Shown here: positions 10,392 to 21,449 of the stretch, piece after piece | How the letters are laid out: every line of letters starts with the position of its first letter | How positions within the stretch are numbered: position 1 is the stretch's first letter | Source: Gammaproteobacteria bacterium | Lineage (GTDB): Bacteria; Pseudomonadota; Gammaproteobacteria; Chromatiales; Chromatiaceae | Direction: 5' to 3' | Assembly: GCA_020445255.1 (NCBI GenBank) | Contig: JAGRGY010000011.1 | Coordinates: forward strand, 36,862 to 100,861 | Length of the DNA: 64,000 nucleotides | The notes under the pieces: model-generated | Seen by the model: the letters and a program-made list of their open reading frames with translations, nothing else | Told to the model about the DNA's origin: nothing | Database searches by the model: none | Program-made: the position numbers and the translations under genes

Positions 10392-11480
10392 TCAGATCTC
10401 GCCGTCGACCGACTCGTCGGGCGCATTCGACGTGCGATACAACACGCTGTCACGATAGCGCCCCACCAAATGCCGGATCAGCACCATGACCACCGCGGCC
10501 GCCGGCAATGCCAGCAGGATGCCGAAGAACCCGTACAGCTGGCCACCGGCCATCACGGCGAATATGACCGCGACCGGGTGCAGGCCGATGCGCTCGCCGA
10601 CCAGGCGTGGTGTCAGCACCATGCCCTCGAGCAACTGACCGACGACGAACACCAGCGCGACCCACGGCAGATCGCCGACGCCCTGGGTCTGCAGCACAGA
10701 GGCCAGTCCTGCCACCAGCACACCGACGATCAGGCCGAGATAGGGGACGAAACTGACCAGTCCGGCGAGCATGCCGATCAACAACGCGAGGTCGAGGCCG
10801 ACGATCCACAGGCCGGTGGTGTAGATAACGCCGAGCGCGAACATCACCAGCAGCTGGCCGCGCATGAAGGCGCCCAGCACGTCGTTCGATTCGCGCGCCA
10901 GCTGGCGCCAGACCGGTGCGCTGCGGCGCGGCAGCAGCGCGTCTACGCCGGCCACCAGGTGATCCCAGTCACGCAGCAGGTAGAAGGTGATGACCGGGAT
11001 CAGCACCAGATTCGCGAGCCAGCCGAGCAGCGCGAGGCCCGATCCCGACACCGACGACCAGGCGCCGGCGAGCAGTCCGCCGGCCTCGCGCCAGTGCTTG
11101 CCGACCGCCTTCTGCAGCGTGTCCAGATCGAGCGTCACGACCTCGCCCGGCAGCAGTGCCTGCAGGCGCGGCAGCAGGTGTGCGCGCAGCCAGTCGAAGT
11201 ACGCCGGCAGCTTGGCGACCAGCTGCGAGATCTGCGCCTCCAGCCGCGGCACCAGCAGCAGCGCGAGCAGGACCAGCACGACGAACAACGCCGTGAAGAC
11301 GACCACGACGGCCGGCGTGCGCTTGAGGCGGTGCGCCTCGAGGCGGTCGACAAGCGGGTCGCCGAGATAGGCCAGCAGCGCCGACACCACGAACGGCGTC
11401 AGGATCGGCGACAGCAGGTAGACCAGCCAGCCGGCCAGCGCCACGGACGTCAGCAGCCAGAGCCGATGCACGTCAGACAT
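10392..11480 (-). CDS. perM: PerM/AI-2E-family transporter
   Basis: Polytopic membrane protein of about 362 residues of the AI-2E exporter (UPF0118) family. Two N-terminal helices (LLTSVALAGWLVYLLSPILT and VVVVFTALFVVLVLLALLLV) are followed by a periplasmic or cytoplasmic amphipathic region and about five more helices. The family region FVPYLGLIVG and the ALPAAAVVMVLIRHL end are present. Two nearby starts, ATG at 11486 and at 11480, both overlap the pgsA stop by a few bases; I list the second. The substrate is unknown; some members export organic ions or protect against osmotic stress. Confidence 0.88.
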   Translation of the reverse strand: MSDVHRLWLLTSVALAGWLVYLLSPILTPFVVSALLAYLGDPLVDRLEAHRLKRTPAVVVVFTALFVVLVLLALLLVPRLEAQISQLVAKLPAYFDWLRAHLLPRLQALLPGEVVTLDLDTLQKAVGKHWREAGGLLAGAWSSVSGSGLALLGWLANLVLIPVITFYLLRDWDHLVAGVDALLPRRSAPVWRQLARESNDVLGAFMRGQLLVMFALGVIYTTGLWIVGLDLALLIGMLAGLVSFVPYLGLIVGVLVAGLASVLQTQGVGDLPWVALVFVVGQLLEGMVLTPRLVGERIGLHPVAVIFAVMAGGQLYGFFGILLALPAAAVVMVLIRHLVGRYRDSVLYRTSNAPDESVDGEI

Positions 11481-12039
11481 GCCCATGCGGCCCCCGGTCG
11501 CGCGCGCGCCGGCTCCACTCGCGCACATAACCCGTTCCGCTCAGCACGATGGTCAGCATAACGGCCCAAACAAGTCCGGTAATCACCCCGTCGGGCACGT
11601 TGTCGAACGCGAGTCGCACCATGCCGAACGCGGCCAGCGCGATCTGCAGAAAGGTGTTCAGCTTGCTGATCAGGCTCGGCTCGGGCTGCACGGCCTCGAC
11701 GCGGTAGTTGTAGACGATCGCCCCGGCGACGATGACCAGGTCGCGCAGCAGCACCGCCAGCACCAGCCACCAGGGAAACAGGCCGACCCACCACAGGCAG
11801 ACGAAGGTGGTCACCAGCAGCAGTTTGTCGGCCAGTGCGTCGAGGATGCCGCCGATGCGCGAACTCCAGCCAAAGCGCTTGGCCAGGAAACCGTCCACGC
11901 CGTCGGACGCGCCGGCGACGACAAACAGCCAGAACGCCGTCGTGTAGCGTGCATCGAGCAGTGCCCACGCCACCGGACCGACCAGCAGGACACGTCCGAC
12001 ACTGATCGCATTCGGCAGGTGGCGCAGATACGCATTCAT
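11473..12039 (-). CDS. pgsA: CDP-alcohol phosphatidyltransferase, probably PgsA
   Basis: Inner-membrane enzyme of 188 residues that condenses CDP-diacylglycerol with an alcohol, most likely glycerol 3-phosphate in phosphatidylglycerol synthesis. The metal-binding signature is complete: DGVDGFLAKR, then GGILDALADK, matching D-x2-DG-x2-A-R-x8-G-x3-D-x3-D with Lys-Arg at the A-R position. About five hydrophobic helices follow. A second pgsA elsewhere cannot be excluded, and some relatives make cardiolipin. The frame continues far upstream across DUF2066, but the ATG at 12039 starts the conserved NAISVGR segment. Confidence 0.82.
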   Translation of the reverse strand: MNAYLRHLPNAISVGRVLLVGPVAWALLDARYTTAFWLFVVAGASDGVDGFLAKRFGWSSRIGGILDALADKLLLVTTFVCLWWVGLFPWWLVLAVLLRDLVIVAGAIVYNYRVEAVQPEPSLISKLNTFLQIALAAFGMVRLAFDNVPDGVITGLVWAVMLTIVLSGTGYVREWSRRARDRGPHGHV

Positions 12040-12067
12040 GCGACGGCTACCGTCTCCGAACAGCAGG

Positions 12068-13156
12068 TCATCGTGCCACGCGGTAGTTGAGTCGCGGTGC
12101 CAGGGCCGGCACGAAGGTGCGTCGCTGCCCGACCGGCTCGACGGGTTGCGCTGCACCCGGCTCCGAATACAGTCCTGGCAGACTGTCGAGCGCCAGTCGC
12201 AGATCGTCGCCGAGACCGGCACTGCCGAGTTCGAACGTGAAACGGTCGCCGTCGACCTCGCGCAACGCCACCTGCGACACCGCCGGCAGCGCTTCGAGCT
12301 GCTGCACGAGCCAGCCGTAGGCGTCGAGCCCGTAGATCCCGGAAAAACGCACCAGGGTACCGTCGCCACTGCCGGCGCCCGGTATCGGCGCGTACTGCGC
12401 CGCGAGCAGGTTCTGAACCTGGTCGACCGCGAAGGCGAGCGATTCCGGCAGCGCCAGCGGCGGCGTCTCCACGGTCTGGGTGCCGTCACGCGTCATCAGC
12501 AGCCAGCTGCCGGCCCAGCGGTCGCTGCCGCGTGCCACCAACCGGCCGCCGACGATCACGTCGTGCGGATAGCGCGCCGAGGCCAGACGCAACGCGGGCT
12601 CGTAGCCGGACCAGATGTCGGCCGGCGTGAGTCGGGTCTGGTCCTCGATGTCGCTCAACGGCAGTTGCAGCGGCATGCCGCGCCGATCCGCCCGTGCCTG
12701 CAACGCAGCCAGCGCGGTGGGGCGTTCCTCGAGGTTCAGCAACGCGCGTTCCCCGCGCTGTTCGGTCGCGACCCACATCAGCACGCGCGGGCGCTGCGTC
12801 CACACCGGCAGCCCCTGTGTGCGCATCATGCTCTCGACCGAGCCCTGGTCGAAGCGCGCGCTGAGGAAGCGGGTGCTGCCGTCGGCGCCGTCGACGGAGC
12901 GATAGCGGTACTGCTGCGCCAGCGAAGGTGCCGCGTCGAGCAGCGGGCGCGCCGCCGGCAGCGCCGCGATGCCGGTATTGCCGCTGACCCGCACCAACAC
13001 CTCGCCGAGCATCTGGGCCAGGGCTTTGTTGCGGGTGTCGCTGCCCTCGTCCGCGACCTCGGTTTCGGCCGCGAACAGGTCGACCGCGGTGGCAAATCCG
13101 GGCGCGAGCAGGCAGACCAGCAGGACGAGCGCGATGCGCAGGCTTGGGTTTGACAT
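12068..13156 (-). CDS. DUF2066 exported protein
   Basis: Predicted periplasmic protein of 362 residues with a signal peptide ([19 protein letters not shown]). The stretch [19 protein letters not shown] and the RFLSARFDQ motif match DUF2066, a family of unknown function that sits next to purM in many gammaproteobacteria. I chose the ATG at 13156, since the 14 extra residues of the longer frame only lengthen the signal peptide. It is divergent from purM and 28 bases upstream of pgsA. Confidence 0.82.
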   Translation of the reverse strand: MSNPSLRIALVLLVCLLAPGFATAVDLFAAETEVADEGSDTRNKALAQMLGEVLVRVSGNTGIAALPAARPLLDAAPSLAQQYRYRSVDGADGSTRFLSARFDQGSVESMMRTQGLPVWTQRPRVLMWVATEQRGERALLNLEERPTALAALQARADRRGMPLQLPLSDIEDQTRLTPADIWSGYEPALRLASARYPHDVIVGGRLVARGSDRWAGSWLLMTRDGTQTVETPPLALPESLAFAVDQVQNLLAAQYAPIPGAGSGDGTLVRFSGIYGLDAYGWLVQQLEALPAVSQVALREVDGDRFTFELGSAGLGDDLRLALDSLPGLYSEPGAAQPVEPVGQRRTFVPALAPRLNYRVAR

Positions 13157-13337
13157 GGCGTGCAGTTTAACCCGGACGTTGCCTGAATGGCGCGCCAATC
13201 AAGTGCAGTCAGGGGCGCCGCCAGGACGGCAACCGGTGGTGTTCCGTAGGCATCGCCGAGCCGCCTGTCGCGGTCCATGCACATTTGTCCCGACTCCCCT
13301 AAAATGCGCCGTTCGTCGTCCCTCCCGGAGCCCTGCA

Positions 13338-14396
13338 GTGAGCGAGCAATCCCCGAACAGCGACAGCGGCCCGCTGAGTTATGCGCAGGCCGGCGTCGAT
13401 ATCGATGCCGGCAACAGCCTCGTCGAACGCATCAAGCCGATCGTCAAGAAGACCTTCCGTCCGGGCGTCATGGCCGGGCTCGGCGGGTTCGGCGCGCTGT
13501 TCGAACTGCCGCTGGATCGCTACCGCGAGCCGGTGCTGGTCTCGGGCACCGACGGCGTCGGCACCAAGCTCAAGCTGGCGATGCAGCTCGCACGCCATGA
13601 CACCATCGGCATCGACCTGGTCGCGATGTGCGTCAACGACATCGTCGTCGCCGGTGCCGAACCGCTGTTCTTCCTCGACTACTACGCCACCGGCCATCTC
13701 GACGTCGACACCGCCACTGATGTCATCAGCGGCATCGCGCGCGGCTGCGAACTGGCCGGCTGTGCGCTGACCGGCGGCGAAACGGCCGAGATGCCGGGCA
13801 TGTACGCCGCCGGCGATTACGACCTGGCCGGATTCGCCGTCGGCATCGCCGAGAAGTCGCGCCTGTTGCAGTCGGACCGGGTGCAGATCGGCGACGTGCT
13901 GCTCGGCCTGGCATCGTCGGGCCCGCATTCGAACGGTTACTCGCTGGTCCGCAAGGTGCTCGAGGTCAGCGGCGCGGCGCTCGACCAGCCGCTGGATGGC
14001 ACGACGCTCGGCGAGGCCCTGCTCGCGCCGACCCGAATCTACGTAAAGTCGCTGCTGCGCCTGCTCGACGAGGTCGAGGTGCATGCGCTCGCGCACATCA
14101 CCGGCGGCGGGCTGACCGAAAACCTGCCACGCGTGCTGCCCCAACACAGCAGTGCACACATTGATCGTCACAGCTGGGCGCTGCCGCCGGTATTCGAGTG
14201 GCTGCAACGCAGCGGCCGGATCGAGGACAGGGAGATGCTGCGCACCTTCAACTGCGGCATCGGCATGGTCGTGTGTGTACCGGCGGCGCTCGCCGACCGC
14301 GCCACCGCGGTGCTGAGCGACGCGGGCGAGACCGTGTTTCGCATCGGCGAGATCGCCGCGTGCGAATGCGCGGAGCCCTGCGTCCGCTACCTGTGA
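13338..14396 (+). CDS. purM: Phosphoribosylformylglycinamidine cyclo-ligase
   Basis: Fifth step of purine synthesis: ATP-dependent closure of FGAM to aminoimidazole ribotide in the cytosol. The product is 352 residues, close to the usual 345. Conserved stretches include [13 protein letters not shown], the [14 protein letters not shown] phosphate/ATP loop, [11 protein letters not shown] and [14 protein letters not shown]. The GTG at 13338 is preceded by CGGAG, and the long in-frame extension upstream overlaps DUF2066 in antisense. It is coupled to purN by a GTGA overlap. Confidence 0.97.
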   Translation: MSEQSPNSDSGPLSYAQAGVDIDAGNSLVERIKPIVKKTFRPGVMAGLGGFGALFELPLDRYREPVLVSGTDGVGTKLKLAMQLARHDTIGIDLVAMCVNDIVVAGAEPLFFLDYYATGHLDVDTATDVISGIARGCELAGCALTGGETAEMPGMYAAGDYDLAGFAVGIAEKSRLLQSDRVQIGDVLLGLASSGPHSNGYSLVRKVLEVSGAALDQPLDGTTLGEALLAPTRIYVKSLLRLLDEVEVHALAHITGGGLTENLPRVLPQHSSAHIDRHSWALPPVFEWLQRSGRIEDREMLRTFNCGIGMVVCVPAALADRATAVLSDAGETVFRIGEIAACECAEPCVRYL

Positions 14397-15037
14397 CGAC
14401 GGGCACAACGCCGTTGTCCGTGGTCGTGCTGATCTCGGGCGGCGGCACCAACCTGCAGGCACTGATCGACACCGCGCCGCGGCGTGGCTTCCGGATCGCC
14501 GGGGTGATCAGCAACCGTCCGGCTGTAAAAGGGCTGGCGCGCGCGGCGGCGGCCGGCATCGCGACCCGGGTCGTGGACCATACCGCCCACCCCGACCGCG
14601 CCGGCTTCGACGCCGCACTCGCCGCAGCCATCGACGCCTTTGCACCGGATCTGGTCGTGCTGGCCGGCTTCATGCGCATCCTCACACCGGCCTTCGTGGA
14701 CCGCTACCGGGGTCGCATGATCAACATCCATCCGTCGCTGCTACCGGCCTTCCAGGGCCTGCACACCCACCGGCGAGCGCTCGAGGCCGGCGTGGCCGAG
14801 CATGGCGCCAGTGTGCATTTCGTCACCGCCGAACTCGACGGCGGCCCGGTGATCGCGCAGGCGCGTGTCGCCGTCGAAGCCGACGACGACGAGGATCGGC
14901 TCGCCGCGCGGGTGCTCGCGCGCGAGCACGTGCTCCTGCCGCAGGTGGTCGAATGGTTCGCGCTGGGCCGGCTGGCGATGCGCGACGGCCGCGTCTGGTT
15001 CGACGGCACCGCGATCGCCCAACCGTTGCCATGCTAG
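14393..15037 (+). CDS. purN: Phosphoribosylglycinamide formyltransferase
   Basis: Third step of purine synthesis: transfer of formyl from 10-formyl-tetrahydrofolate to GAR. The 214-residue product has the phosphate loop [10 protein letters not shown], the catalytic Asn-His-Asp set in [13 protein letters not shown] and DGGPVIAQ, and [10 protein letters not shown]. The GTG at 14393 overlaps the purM stop; a downstream TTG at 14413 is less likely. Start and end coordinates give a clean purMN operon. Confidence 0.96.
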   Translation: MTTGTTPLSVVVLISGGGTNLQALIDTAPRRGFRIAGVISNRPAVKGLARAAAAGIATRVVDHTAHPDRAGFDAALAAAIDAFAPDLVVLAGFMRILTPAFVDRYRGRMINIHPSLLPAFQGLHTHRRALEAGVAEHGASVHFVTAELDGGPVIAQARVAVEADDDEDRLAARVLAREHVLLPQVVEWFALGRLAMRDGRVWFDGTAIAQPLPC

Positions 15038-15945
15038 CCGGCCCATCTCACCGAGCTCCGGCGACGGACCGCGATCGGCTCACGCTGACAGCGCGCAGGC
15101 AATGCAACCGGGTCGACACGCTGCCGGTCACGTCTTCACCGTGGTCCGCTGAGTGGCGCCGATCGGCGCCACGTTCCCTCGCACGCGCGACGAAAAGTAC
15201 CCGGGCGAACAGGCTGACCCGCACGCTCGGCGTGCTCGCGACACTGCTCGCGCTGACCGGCTGTGAGCATCCGGTCGACCCACTGGTCCGACCGACCACG
15301 ATCGAGGCTACCTACCGCCTGCTGTACAACGACTCGCTGGTGGGCAGCAGCCTGTTCGTGCTGAGCATCGATGCCGCCGGCGGCTACCGCCTGGATGCGT
15401 TCACGACCCCGGCCGGCAAGATGCAGCGCGAGCAGGCGCATGAAGTGCTGGAGACCAGTCTGGGCGAGATCGACGCGACATCGGTGCGTCCGGCATTGTT
15501 CGAGGAGAGCGTGATGCACGACGGCGACATGCAGATCGCGCGCGTGCGCTTCGACTGGGCCGAACGCGCGCTGACGGTCGACGGTCCCGAGGGCAGCCGT
15601 CGTGTCGCGCTGCTGCCGGGGACCCAGGACCGCCTCAGTTATCTGCTGGCCGCGTCGCGGCTGGCCGCCGCCGGCGCGGGCACGCACCTGCTCCAGGTGG
15701 CATCGGCCGCGGCCAGCGAGGAGAACCGTCTCGAAATCGAGGGCCATGAACCGGTCACGCTGCCGCTCGGCCACTTCGACGCCGTGCGCATCAGCCGCCT
15801 GACGCCGGACGAGCAGGAAACGCGCACGCTGTGGTTTTCGCCCGACATGGGCCCGCTGCCGCTGCGTGCGCTGCAGCTGCGCGACGGCAACAGCGTCGAG
15901 ATGCGCCTCGAAGACTTCACCCGGCGCCCGAGCGATCCTCGCTGA
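15031..15945 (+). CDS. DUF3108 lipoprotein
   Basis: Probable periplasmic lipoprotein with a lipobox-like LALTGC. It is followed by a beta-rich DUF3108 domain ([20 protein letters not shown] at its start, [17 protein letters not shown] near the end). Its place directly after purN matches Pseudomonas and relatives. The start is a problem: the only in-frame ATG before the lipobox is at 15031, overlapping the purN stop and leaving 77 residues ahead of the Cys, unusually long for a signal peptide. A non-standard start may be used. Its end overlaps dcd convergently by 29 bases. Confidence 0.75.
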   Translation: MLAGPSHRAPATDRDRLTLTARRQCNRVDTLPVTSSPWSAEWRRSAPRSLARATKSTRANRLTRTLGVLATLLALTGCEHPVDPLVRPTTIEATYRLLYNDSLVGSSLFVLSIDAAGGYRLDAFTTPAGKMQREQAHEVLETSLGEIDATSVRPALFEESVMHDGDMQIARVRFDWAERALTVDGPEGSRRVALLPGTQDRLSYLLAASRLAAAGAGTHLLQVASAAASEENRLEIEGHEPVTLPLGHFDAVRISRLTPDEQETRTLWFSPDMGPLPLRALQLRDGNSVEMRLEDFTRRPSDPR

Positions 15946-16513
15946 TGCGGCTGGCGAGCGGCCCGCTCTGGCCGCGGTACTTGGCGTCGTCGCGCTTGGT
16001 GTAAGGTCGCTGCGCCGGCGCGGTCAGCGTCTCGAAGCTCATCGCGCCGATCGCCATGCCCGGTCGCAGCGCCAGCGGCAGTTTTCCCGAATTGAAAAAC
16101 TCCAGCACGATGTTGCCGCTCCAGCCCGGGTCGATGCGATGCGCGGTCACGTGCACCATCAGGCCGAGGCGCGCGAGGCTGGAGCGGCCGTCGAGCCAGC
16201 CGACCAGGTCGTCCGGCAGCGTGATCGACTCGAGCGTGATGCCGAGCGCGAGCTCGCCCGGGTGCAGCACAAAGGTGTCGTGCGCGGTGATGTACACCTC
16301 GTCGCCCATGACCTTCTCGACCGCCTGGTTGACCTGCTCGCGCGTGCCCGACAGGTCGATGTACGGGATCGCATGCGAACTGAACACGCGAAACCGATGA
16401 CCGAGGCACAGGTCGACGCTGACACCGCTGACGACACGATTGTCGGGGCGCGGTTCGATCACGATCCGGCCGTCGTCGAGGGCCGCGATGATGTCGCTGT
16501 CGCAGAGTCTCAT
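15917..16513 (-). CDS. dcd: dCTP deaminase
   Basis: Converts dCTP to dUTP, feeding thymidylate synthesis. The 198-residue product begins MRLCDSDI and contains the signature [10 protein letters not shown] with the nucleotide-binding Ser-Ser-x-x-Arg, [15 protein letters not shown] with the catalytic Glu region, and the C-terminal [12 protein letters not shown] that caps the active site. The ATG at 16513 is the family start; the open frame runs on to 16834 without homology. Confidence 0.96.
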   Translation of the reverse strand: MRLCDSDIIAALDDGRIVIEPRPDNRVVSGVSVDLCLGHRFRVFSSHAIPYIDLSGTREQVNQAVEKVMGDEVYITAHDTFVLHPGELALGITLESITLPDDLVGWLDGRSSLARLGLMVHVTAHRIDPGWSGNIVLEFFNSGKLPLALRPGMAIGAMSFETLTAPAQRPYTKRDDAKYRGQSGPLASRISEDRSGAG

Positions 16514-16805
16514 GGCGAAACCGCCTCCGGGGCGCACGAAGATGTGCGCCGAGTGTACACCAGGCCCCGGCCGGCCCGACCCGCGCCGATCGGGGGCGGA
16601 CGGCCAACGCTGCCTTCCACCCGCCGCAGCATGCAGGATTTTCGCCGTCTTCGTGCGCGATTGCCTGCGCCCGTCCCCGCACGACCCGCACGACATGCAG
16701 GCGAGGGGCGCCAAAACCTGGGGCAACCACGGGTTGCGTGCGCAGCGTCCGCGCGTGCACATTGCCTGCCCGAAGGACTGCGTCGCCCGCCGGGAAACTG
16801 TTGCC

Positions 16806-17579
16806 ATGTCATTGCAAATCACCCACGACGTCATCGCCGACTTCCGGCAGCGACTCGAATCCCATCCTGTCTATGCCGCCGTCGAGACCGTCGACGACCT
16901 GCGCTGCTTCATGCAGCACCACGTCTACTCGGTGTGGGACTTCATGTCGCTGATCAAGTACCTGCAGTCGGTCGTTGCACCGTCCGCACAGCCGTGGCAG
17001 GCCGGCGGCGACACCGGCGTACGGCGGTTCATCAATGAGCTGGTGCTCGAAGAGGAGTCCGACGAACACCCGGTGGACGGCGGCTTCGCGAGCCACTTCG
17101 AACTCTACCTGCAGGCGATGCAGGAGGTCGGCGCCGATACGTCGGCCGCGCGCGCCTTCGTCGCCGAGGTCGGTGCTGCCGGCATCGACGCCGCGCTCGA
17201 CGGCATCCATATACCGGCAGCGTCGCGCGCATTCACGCGCACGACGTTCGACTTCATCGCCAGCGGCAGACCGCACGTGGCCGCGGCGGCGTTGGCGCTG
17301 GGGCGCGAACACATCATCCCGTGCATGTTCCGCGCGATCCTCGATCGTATCGGTGTAAGCCCGGTGCAGGCACCGATCTTTCATGCCTACCTCAACCGGC
17401 ACATCCATCTCGACGCCGACTTTCACGCCCCGCTGTCACTGCGCTTGCTGAACGGCCTGTGCGGCAGCGATCCCAAGCATCGTGCAGAAGCGGTCGACGC
17501 GGCACGCCGCGCGATCGCTGCGCGGCTTACGTTCTGGGACGGCGTTGCCGGTGCGATAGAAAGGCGCAAGGTCGCCTGA
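16806..17579 (+). CDS. DUF3050, heme-oxygenase-like fold protein
   Basis: All-helical cytosolic protein of 257 residues that I assign to DUF3050. Candidate metal ligands are spaced as in heme-oxygenase-like diiron oxidases: acidic residues in [11 protein letters not shown] (78-88), His97 and Glu99 in SHFEL, Glu168-His169 in LGREH, and His199, His201, Asp203, His207 in [10 protein letters not shown]. That a diiron site forms is inference. The ATG at 16806 opens the conserved region, and the frame upstream to 16440 has no homology. It is convergent with the unknown gene at 17594. Confidence 0.7.
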   Translation: MSLQITHDVIADFRQRLESHPVYAAVETVDDLRCFMQHHVYSVWDFMSLIKYLQSVVAPSAQPWQAGGDTGVRRFINELVLEEESDEHPVDGGFASHFELYLQAMQEVGADTSAARAFVAEVGAAGIDAALDGIHIPAASRAFTRTTFDFIASGRPHVAAAALALGREHIIPCMFRAILDRIGVSPVQAPIFHAYLNRHIHLDADFHAPLSLRLLNGLCGSDPKHRAEAVDAARRAIAARLTFWDGVAGAIERRKVA

Positions 17580-17593
17580 GCGACTGCCCGCCG

Positions 17594-18258
17594 TCAGCGC
17601 GGCCGGTGGCGCATCTCGTCGACCTCGCAGTGGGTCAGGTGCGGATGATTTCGCAATACGTAGCCGGCATTGTGCAGCGTGATCACAGCATTGTGCAGGT
17701 TCACACGCAACGTGGAGTTCTCGGACTGCAGATGATTGGCCAGTTCGCGTAGCGACACCTCGACATGTCGGTCGCGCACGGCGACCGGCATCAAGAGCCG
17801 GTCGGCGAGATTCAGGAAGGGATCGAGCGGGCCAACCTCGGCCTCACCTTCTGGCTCGAAGTGCACCGGATGGACGACCACATCGACCGGCATCGATTCC
17901 GTGGCGCGATCACGGTAGCGCGCAGCGACCCCGGCGTCGATCTCGGTGCCGCCGGCACACACGGCGCCGACGACGTCCATCACGGCCTGTGCACTGTCTC
18001 GATCCGGCGGGTCGGCCAGCACGGCCGCGAGCAGCCAGCGTTGATCCTCGCTCAGACGGGCCGCGCGATAGCCCGTCATCGAGAAATCCGGCCGCTCGGC
18101 GATCGACGCGAGAAAGGCCTCGGTTGTCTTGTAGTAGCGTGAGGTGTAGTGGAACAACTCTTCGGCGAATGCACCCCAGCCCGGATGTGCAGTCGGGTAG
18201 AAATGGCCGCCGATATTTCTGAGATCCACCATTCCGTCCCCCACCGCGCCGCTCGAGG

Positions 18259-18262
<4 letters not shown>
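17594..18262 (-). CDS. Unrecognised protein coupled to pckA
   Basis: I do not recognise this 222-residue protein. It has no signal peptide or membrane segment. Visible features are an aromatic N-terminal block (GGHFYPTAHPGWGAFAEELF, about 18-37), a His-rich VVVHPVHFEP stretch and a C-terminal half rich in LHNA repeats (NLHNAVITLHNAGYVL) ending HCEVDEMRHRPR. The start codon overlaps the pckA stop as ATGA, so its synthesis is tied to that of PEP carboxykinase. It could be an accessory or regulatory factor for gluconeogenic flux, but that is only context. Confidence 0.7.
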
Positions 18263-19860
<1,598 letters not shown>

Positions 19861-20396
19861 GATCAGCCTCCCGTTACGTCGTTTCCGAACCCGGCTCGGC
19901 CGCACAGCCTCGCGGTCAGTGGGCCAGCATCGTTCACACACCCGCGAACCGCACCAAGCCGGTGCGCGCGATGCGTGCACATCGCGGCGATTGCGTGTTT
20001 CACGGGGGGATGCGGCAATTAGCTTGCCAGAAACGGCGTTCTGTCGTTTTTTGCACGCCTGTCGTGCACGTCGCGCCACAACCTGGGCCGTTTACGGCCG
20101 CGGTCCGACGGCGTTTCGTTCAATTGTCGCCAACGGTCGCGCCAACCGGCTCGCGGTACGGATCGCAAACGTCTTCGATTGTCTGCACACGGTCGGTCGC
20201 CGTGCGGCGATGTGCACCGCCTGTTGTCAGGGTCGGGTCAGGCGCACGGCGGGCCGGTTCGGGAGGTACGGCGTGACAGCGGAGACGCTGCTGCGCGCAG
20301 AGAGGCTTCGGTCGGGTTGCATTGGGCCGATGCGCGATACGGGGGCTGTGTGCCCGTCCCGGCCGGCTGCCGGGACGGCGTCGGGAGGCATGCGCC
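19861..20396. other. 536-base intergenic region between pckA and DUF2853
   Basis: It must hold the pckA promoter, since pckA reads leftward from 19860, and the 3' end of the DUF2853 transcript. I see no convincing gene. A perfect 10-bp inverted repeat at 20354-20378 is listed separately, and a small GGCCG-TTTA-CGGCC hairpin lies at 20086-20099. I could not place a confident sigma-70 promoter. Confidence 0.5.
20354..20378 (-). terminator. Strong hairpin downstream of DUF2853, no U-tract
   Basis: CCGTCCCGGC and GCCGGGACGG form a perfect 10-bp stem around a 5-base loop, 18 bases past the DUF2853 stop. No T-run follows on the minus strand, so it may be an RNA-stabilising 3' hairpin rather than an intrinsic terminator. 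Confidence 0.5.
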
Positions 20397-20708
20397 TTAC
20401 AGATCGCCCAGCTTGCCCATTTCCTTCGCGACCAGGTAGTAGAAGGTCACGCGCTGTTTCTGGCGGTCGCCCTTCATGGCCGCACAGACCTTGGCGATCA
20501 CGGCGTCGGCAGCGGCCGCATCGGTCTGACCGAGCTTCTTGCCGCACCACTTCTCACGCACGCGGTCGAGTTCCGACTTGTCGGAACAGGACACCAGCGA
20601 CGCATCCTTGCTTTGCAACGCAATGCCCAGGTGCTTGACGATCTTCTGTACGACATTGGCGTCGGCACCCGGATCGTAGCGCTTCACGTCTGCGAGATAA
20701 TCGGCCAT
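20397..20708 (-). CDS. DUF2853 family small protein
   Basis: Soluble protein of 103 residues beginning MADYLADVKRYDP and ending YLVAKEMGKLGDL, which match the DUF2853 family of unknown function. It is helical with four cysteines. A strong GGGGGA ribosome site precedes the ATG at 20708. It appears monocistronic, with its own downstream hairpin, and reads toward pckA across a long gap. Confidence 0.8.
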   Translation of the reverse strand: MADYLADVKRYDPGADANVVQKIVKHLGIALQSKDASLVSCSDKSELDRVREKWCGKKLGQTDAAAADAVIAKVCAAMKGDRQKQRVTFYYLVAKEMGKLGDL

Positions 20709-20953
20709 TGTTGATTCCCCCTTATTGATGGATCGGCTGATTCAACGAAAAAAAACGGCTTCTTGTTGTCGGTGACACCCAAGTGGTCTCGCCGGTGCGG
20801 CCGCGTCGCGCGGCATGCCAGGGCGGCGGGCGATCCATAGAATAACCCATGTGCCGTCGCCAGGCATTGCCGGCCACAAGCGTGACCGCAGGCACCATCA
20901 TCCGGCGTGACGGCAGGAAACGCGCGACATCGCGCCGCAAAAGACGTACCGAA

Positions 20954-21433
20954 ATGCATGAACTGGCGATATTGCTCCTGCTGCTGGCTGCAAACGGCAG
21001 CCCGTTGCTGGCGCGGATAATGATGCGCGGGCGCTGGGATGCGCCGCTCGACGGCGGCACGCGGCTCGCCGACGGCCATCCGCTGTTCGGCACCTCGAAG
21101 ACGTGGCGCGGCGTGGTGACGGCGGTCGCGGTGTCGGCCGCGCTGGCCGCGATGACCGGCTTTGGCTGGGACACCGGCGCCTGCATCGGCGTGCTGGCGA
21201 TGACCGGCGATCTCGCCAGCAGCTTCGCCAAGCGTCGACTCGGCCTCGCCTCCGGGCACGGCGCGGTCGGCCTCGATCAGCTGCCTGAATCGCTGCTGCC
21301 ACTGTGGGTGTGTCGCGAATCGCTCGACCTGTCTGCACTCAACGTGGTGTGGCTCGGCCTGGGTTTCGCCGCCGCCGACCTGCTGCTGTCGCGACTGATG
21401 TATCGGCTGGGCCTGCGTATCCACCCGCACTGA
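20954..21433 (+). CDS. CarS-like CDP-archaeol synthase-family membrane protein
   Basis: Integral membrane protein of 159 residues with about four helices. RLADGHPLFGTSKTWRG in the first loop and MTGDLASSFAKRRLGL in the second match the PF01864 family, whose archaeal members attach CTP to archaeal glycerolipid alcohols. In bacteria the substrate is unknown; an isoprenoid or lipid phosphate is a reasonable guess. I chose the ATG at 20954 because the first helix follows directly, whereas the 35-residue extension is basic and non-homologous. Confidence 0.75.
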   Translation: MHELAILLLLLAANGSPLLARIMMRGRWDAPLDGGTRLADGHPLFGTSKTWRGVVTAVAVSAALAAMTGFGWDTGACIGVLAMTGDLASSFAKRRLGLASGHGAVGLDQLPESLLPLWVCRESLDLSALNVVWLGLGFAAADLLLSRLMYRLGLRIHPH

Positions 21434-21449
21434 GCGCGGCCTATCCGGA

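Noticed and set aside
12969..13337. N-terminal extension of purM
   Set aside because: The open frame runs 123 codons upstream, but it is antisense to DUF2066 and unlike PurM. The GTG at 13338 gives the family length.
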